Translations under genes and position numbers: made by a program
Notes under the pieces: model-generated
Told to the model about the DNA's origin: nothing
Seen by the model: the letters and a program-made list of their open reading frames with translations, nothing else
The model's database searches: none
From: Apostichopus leukothele
Lineage: Eukaryota; Echinodermata; Holothuroidea; Aspidochirotida; Stichopodidae
NCBI GenBank assembly: GCA_010014835.2
Contig: JAAAKB020000013.1
Coordinates: 806,369 to 841,930, forward strand
DNA: 35,562 bases
Reading direction: 5' to 3'
Shown: piece after piece, positions 30,001-35,562 of the stretch
How positions within the stretch are numbered: position 1 is the stretch's first letter
Layout of the letters: each line of letters starts with the position of its first letter

Positions 30001-33000
30001 AAATGACACTTAATACCTTTTTCGCATAAAGGATAGGATGCAATTACTCAACATGTAACATTGTCAGACACACAATCGCTGATGTGCTATGCAATGTATG
30101 CAATATGGTTGCAATCTTGGAGTTAATGTACTTACAGGAGCATGCCACATGATAAAAACATTTCATCTATAATGATGTTCTTCAGTCTAAGCTCTATACA
30201 GTATGGTCTAGTAGACCACATCTTGAAGATCTCACATTAGAAATTGGTTCTCTCCCCCCCACCCCCCCCCAACCGTATGTCAGTAGGAAAGAGATTTTCA
30301 TCTGTCTCATCGTGCGTGAAGAAGTAAACCGTTACCCGCCAGATGCAGTAAATCATTTTTTGAATGTGAATGGATGCCACAGACTAAAAGCATTCTTGTG
30401 TCTTTTGGTATAGCATTTCACATACATAAATTAAACAAAGCCTACCGGGCATTATACTAAGTACAATAAAGGCACGAAGATAAATTTACAGGACAGCCTG
30501 GACGAGACTCAAACTAATATAGGGAACTGGCATCAACATGGCCAGCTGAGACGCTTTGGGTGAGATTTCTGAAAAACCTCAAAACATATAGTGTGTACCA
30601 CGTTAATTATGACACAATCATCACCATTCATGGCCAAATACAGGAACTTGATTTAGTACCATATGTGAAGCAAATAAATTTCAACTCTGCTGAAGTTACC
30701 ATAATTTCCCAATATTACTGAAAGAACTGAGTTACTGTACCTCAGTAAGTCATTAAAAGGAGCTCTTAGTAAAGGTGAAAAGCTCAATTGTTCATACTTT
30801 TTGATATCAAAGCAAATTATGTTCAAGCACTGTTAAATTTGTAAATTATTTACTTGCCACAGACGCCGGGTAAAGTTGGTTATCCCTCTCCATTAAAATC
30901 AAGTACTTTCATAACTGCAGTACTTACAACACAATTTGCCATGTTTGTAATAATTGTCTAATTGCCAATACATATTTACAAATATCTTTTCTGAATACCT
31001 TTGATCTGATTTTTCTGTCGATTTTTCATTCATGTTTCGGAATGAGATATTTTGTTTGTTCTTCCTCTGCCGAGATGTTCTTTGGGCATGTACCCACTTA
31101 GACTGTAATAGCTCGAATGGTGAAGTAGAAGATTTAATCAAATATGCGAAGGGAAAGACAAATTGACATACTAAACAAGAGAATGAAAACAACAGAGTCG
31201 GGCGGTGATGTGCTCTGCTGTCAATCAGGAAGTGGCTTACATTGATGCCATGTTATTATTGAACCTTATCAATTTAAAGCAATGCTGCTTGAAGTTTGGT
31301 TGCCAGTAACTTGAATAATTCAATACCAAACCCATATATATGAGTAAATATAAAAGCCAAATTGAAGCTGATAAAAACGTAAGACGCTTCCTGGATTTTT
31401 ATCACCAGATGGGCATCAAACAGCTGGGTGCAATATTACTCATTTTACTTTGCTCCTCTCTTACCCGTCTCCGCACTTACCCATTTACCTAAACCACACC
31501 TTGGAAAATTGACGCACTGCGCCCTCCCTCACTGGGCACCACCCACTTTTTCTCCTCCTTCCCAATCTACCATTCTGAAGGTAAACTATCACAAAATCTC
31601 TATCTAGATTTGTTTCAACATGTTTTTTTCATCATTATCTTGATTCTGGTGATGGTTTTGGTACTTTCCGTGGTATGGACCCAATTGCAGTCACTATTTA
31701 CGAAGCACTGTCTAAGTAGCCTTTGCTGTCTGTCCTCAAAATAGTTTTCTTCACCCATTGACAAAGCTCAGACTGATCCTTCAAGACAACTGCACTACAT
31801 AGTTCAAGACATAGTTCATAGTTCACAAGTCATAGTTCACAAGTCAAGACAAGTTCACAAGTCATAGTTCAAGACAACTGCTTCACAAACACTAAATTAT
31901 TTCCTGTGCTAGGTTGCATATTACCGTAGTGCCACCAACTTTGTCCTTGCACTCAACAAACCAATTACATTTTAACCAGCACATTTTACACACACTGTGC
32001 ATTAAGCCACACTTAACATATGTTACAGTATGCCTACAGTATAACCTGCGATTGTTTCCAACTCAGGCATTTTCCGACAATACTGTGCCATAGAAAAACG
32101 CTTAACAAAATTACTAACTTGAACAAAGAAGTTATACTGTGTGTGGTTTAGGTACATGCACAAGTATTACATGCTTTAACAATAAATGTCCAATACAATT
32201 TTCATTAGTTACTATTTCTTCTCTTAGTTCTGAGTGGTGTTATCTAAAATATGTCTCGTTTCCATTAGGAATAATTAATCGTTGCCAGATTAATTAGCAA
32301 AGACAATCTGCCTGACTGGTGTGAGAAGGAAATTTTGAATTATTGTAAGACTAACCACAAGAAAACCCCCCAAGAAACCCAACGTTCTTCTTGAAGGGAT
32401 ACAGTATATCAGATAGTAGCCAGATGTACGTTATTTATTGCATATACAAAATGTCAAAATGATACAAAAAATGGAATCTTCTTACAGAACTTGAGCAAAC
32501 AAAGGGAAAATTATGAACTATACTAACTAGATATAGCCAGTATATTGAAAGTAAACATGTGAATGTTATTATTACAGGGTACAATGTAGGAAAAGTCTGA
32601 TTGCAGTAGATGGAGAATATTTAGTCTTACAGGAGACACAGAGCGAACCATGAACATCGATCTACGTGATAGGGATAACTGTCATGAGCAACTTCCCAAC
32701 CGGCTAGGATAAATGTTAAGAACTCTGTTTGGGAGATACCTGTATCAAAGATTTCATGAGCTTCTTCTTCACACAAAAGGATGAAGACTTGATCAAGTAT
32801 ATAGATGTGTTAAAAATGCATCGATCCAAATGTACTTCAATTTAATTGTTTTTCTTGATTACTTTATTACAATGAATATATTAATGTTTATTTTTTTTGG
32901 TAGTGGAGATGGTGGTTTGTAAATCTGAATATAAAATATGAAAGCTCTTTTCATATCCTGGCAACATTGATTTCAATGACAACACATTGTATTTTGACAT

Positions 33001-35562
33001 TCTACAATTAAAAATAAGTAAAACCAATAGAAAGGAAACAGTATAGATGCTACTTGCACTATAACAACACAGATTTACAAAATGACTGCTCCCAGACATG
33101 ACTTTTTAACCAGGATATCTCCTAAAAGGAACAAGACTTTCTCAGCTGTTTGGGGGGAGTTTGTTCTTCACAAAGATCTCTGTCATATTAAAATAAAAGT
33201 GATAGTTGGCTGTGTGTCCAGTTGAAATATACAGTATGTATTACACAAAGTATGAGCTCAGCTAAGTGTACATTTTTGTGCAAGAAGATATATTCCACAC
33301 TGTACAAAATATCGGGAGACACATTAATAGAGTTCAAATTTTTGTGTAAGCAGTCTCGAAGGCTCTGCAACTTTAAAGATATTGAAGGTACCGCGGTTGC
33401 TGTTTATCAAAACTGCTAGACATCTTGACACCTTGTGCACTTGATATCTTGTGCACTTGTGTTGCAACTTCCTTACTTTGTTTAACATTTTGCTATTTTA
33501 CGATACTGGATAAACATAAGCTCATTCCAGAATATAAACAAAATACTAATTACTTCCTAAATCTGTTAGTTTGTGTATATATATACATTACTCCTCACTT
33601 ACCTGTCTCCTCGCAATCTCAGCACTCTCATTCTACCTCACCTAGAGTAAACTGGTAACCTATTAACACTGTGTGTCCTCTTAGTCCAGACACTCCGGCC
33701 AATGACCTCCCTTGACCTCATGCTACCACCCAAAATAAAGTCGCAGTTAATCGCAGTTGTACAGTAAGTCACCCTCCTAGATAGATATTTTCGTTTTTTT
33801 ACAAAAACGATTTTTTTACAAAAATGGATTTTTGCTTCAGTTTTTAATAATCGTCATCATTTCATTTCCCAGACATTTTTTTCAAGTATAGTAGTTTATT
33901 TACACACACTTCAAAATTGGAAATGAAAAAAAAAAAAAAAGAAGTCAATTTTCAATTTCTTTTGTTATATTTTTACTCTGACCATGTATTTGAAATGAAT
34001 CATGGACTCTTCGAATCTAATGACCTAGTACAATACTCTGTTAATATGTATCAAACAGCGAAGGTTTAGAAAAATAGCATGAAAATCGTGGAAAGATGTC
34101 AAAAAATAGCAAATAAAACAATACATGTGTGTATATGTATAATATTCAGCTCCATTATAGATTTTTAATATTCTATGATGTATGATCAACAATGTGACAT
34201 GTCACAGATGTTTGATGTTACAGTTGGTATTGTTGCATGACTGTTGTGGAAACCTACAACAGTAGTACTAGTAACCGTAACTGTAATGTGATTGATGACG
34301 TCGCATCTCCACACGCATCTCCGAAAAAACAGAGAGAGAGAAGAATACATCGAGAAGTAATCCGTCTTATTTCCATTTGAACTTGAAGATATTACATGGA
34401 TGATCTTTGTCAGAACTAGGAGGAGTAATGGAGCCGTTATGTAATTAATTTCGCTATTATTTTTATTACCTTCTTTCCTTTTCCGCTTCATCAGTCGATT
34501 GTTCATCATATCTTTCGAGGGTCTTTTTCCATTTACTTAATGATATTTTTTTGCATATTTATATAAAAAAAGATGATTACACTAGTATAAAGAGTTATTC
34601 TTTCTGGATTGTATTGAGCATTATCAGCCAATACTCATTATTCACGACTGATTTGTTACGATGCAATTTCAATTTCTTTTTCTTTTTTCCCCCTTTTATT
34701 CTTTTTCCGTGCCTGGCTTATCAGAAAAACGTGCAGTCTTTAAAGAGCGAGCACTTTTGCTTGACGAGTTTTCAAGAACCCTCCCCCCAAAAAAAATTAT
34801 GAAGGAAACTCAAAATATAATACTTTCATGTAATCAAAACAGAAGGGAAAAAAACAATACAGCAAAACATGTTTTGTAAAAACCAAATCATGTAATATAC
34901 CAGAAATGTTTTGTCGCTTTGTTTAGCGACGGATTATCTTTCATTTCCGTAGTGAATTTTATGAGAAGAAAAGATATAAACTGGAAAAACGAACTTCCTT
35001 CGATAGTCGAACCCCTTTCTTTTCTCCGCTCGATCAGCACACATCGTATTGTAGGGTTACGCATGTGCATATGTGGTAATAAACGGCATGAGTCACAGTG
35101 CTGAAGCATTCTTACTTGAATAGGTAGCACTTGAGGTGCAAGATTTTGTAATTAAAGGAACATATCAGAAGAATCCTAAGGGCTGTTCAATAAAATGAAG
35201 GTCGTCATGCCCTCGTCTTAAATTTCATCATCAAAATGTCGAAAACGTTCGGCAAACATTCTAAACCCTTGTCTTTTATTTTATTGATTGGATGTTTAAA
35301 AAATTGCTGAATTGATGAACGTAAAAGAGTCTATGAAGGCAATAACGTTTGGAGGAGGATATAAACGTAACATTGAATCTATGTAAATTTTACATATATA
35401 TTTTGCAAAAAAATTTACAATACATATGACTTGATGATATCATATTTATACTTGCTAAAGTCATCATTTTTTTGTGTGAAAGAACATTACAAAGTTCTGT
35501 GATTTCTATAGGGTTGATGTTAATCACAAGAACCTATCAGATAGACCAGTGATGCAGTCAGG
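30001..35562. other. Non-coding DNA, probable plexin intron (part 4)
   Basis: This is AT-rich, with a C-rich run at about 30251-30271, a minisatellite at 31780-31881 and poly-A or poly-T tracts. Minus-strand frames of 97 codons at 30899-31192 and 107 codons at 34186-34509 have no recognisable similarity. No promoter or 3' end could be identified. Confidence 0.5.
31780..31881. repeat. CATAGTTCACAAGT minisatellite bounded by direct repeats
   Basis: The words CATAGTTCA, CACAAGTC and CAAGACA are shuffled in tandem. The block starts and ends with the identical 14-mer TTCAAGACAACTGC (31780-31793 and 31868-31881), as expected from slippage or unequal exchange. Confidence 0.75.

Noticed and set aside
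22610-33240. Frequent TACTGTA/TACAGTA words in the downstream region
   Set aside because: They are scattered without fixed spacing or orientation and are compatible with AT-rich composition and small dispersed repeats. No structure could be supported.
34186-34509. 107-codon minus-strand open frame near the right end
   Set aside because: Low-complexity, unrecognised sequence without gene context.
17013-35562. Search for reverse transcriptase, integrase, transposase, capsid, tRNA, rRNA or CRISPR signals
   Set aside because: No protein motif or RNA signature was recognised by eye. Apart from the hammerhead-like relic and simple repeats, nothing supports an identifiable mobile element here.

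Overview
This is a eukaryotic, AT-rich, intron-rich window with an assembly gap. It most likely comes from a non-vertebrate deuterostome. An echinoderm such as a sea cucumber is my best guess, because one encoded protein is close to the vertebrate form and because the introns carry AGGTCA-rich repeats that I associate with echinoderms. The species call is an inference, not something the sequence proves.

Layout. Positions 1-1810 are upstream non-coding DNA: palindromic and minisatellite-like sequence at the left edge, a poly-G tract and an AT-rich stretch. Positions 1820-1890 hold a compact promoter-proximal cluster: an E-box, a ZNF143/THAP11-type site and a YY1-type motif overlapping the start codon. 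Positions 1879 to about 13314, plus strand, hold the first 13 recognisable coding exons of host cell factor 1 (HCFC1). These encode six kelch repeats, the SAS1N half fibronectin segment and about 600 residues of Thr/Val/Ala/Lys-rich basic region. All exon junctions were traced with GT/AG borders and a consistent reading phase. The carboxy-terminal part of HCF-1 (proteolysis region, SAS1C fibronectin repeats, NLS) is absent. A 100-N gap of unknown true size lies at 13620-13719.

After the gap, three plus-strand exons (15793-15922, 16106-16259, 16916-17012) encode an internal fragment of a plexin, most like the B type: the end of the first PSI domain and the linker up to the FYSC motif before PSI2. 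The sema domain before it and everything after it are not in the window. The remaining 18.5 kb (17013-35562) shows no convincing coding exon and is probably plexin intron with simple repeats, G-rich runs and small minisatellites.

The two genes do not form a pathway or operon. HCF-1 is a nuclear transcriptional co-regulator and plexins are cell-surface semaphorin receptors. Their adjacency may be real (human HCFC1 and PLXNB3 both lie in Xq28) or may be a scaffold join across the gap. I found no defence system, CRISPR array, rRNA, tRNA or intact mobile element. The most interesting signals are the ZNF143/YY1-like HCFC1 promoter, a 70-bp tandem array in a plexin intron whose unit begins exactly at the 5' splice site, 10-bp-phased nuclear-receptor half-site ladders inside an intronic repeat family, and a relic hammerhead-ribozyme-like half motif near 28.35 kb.
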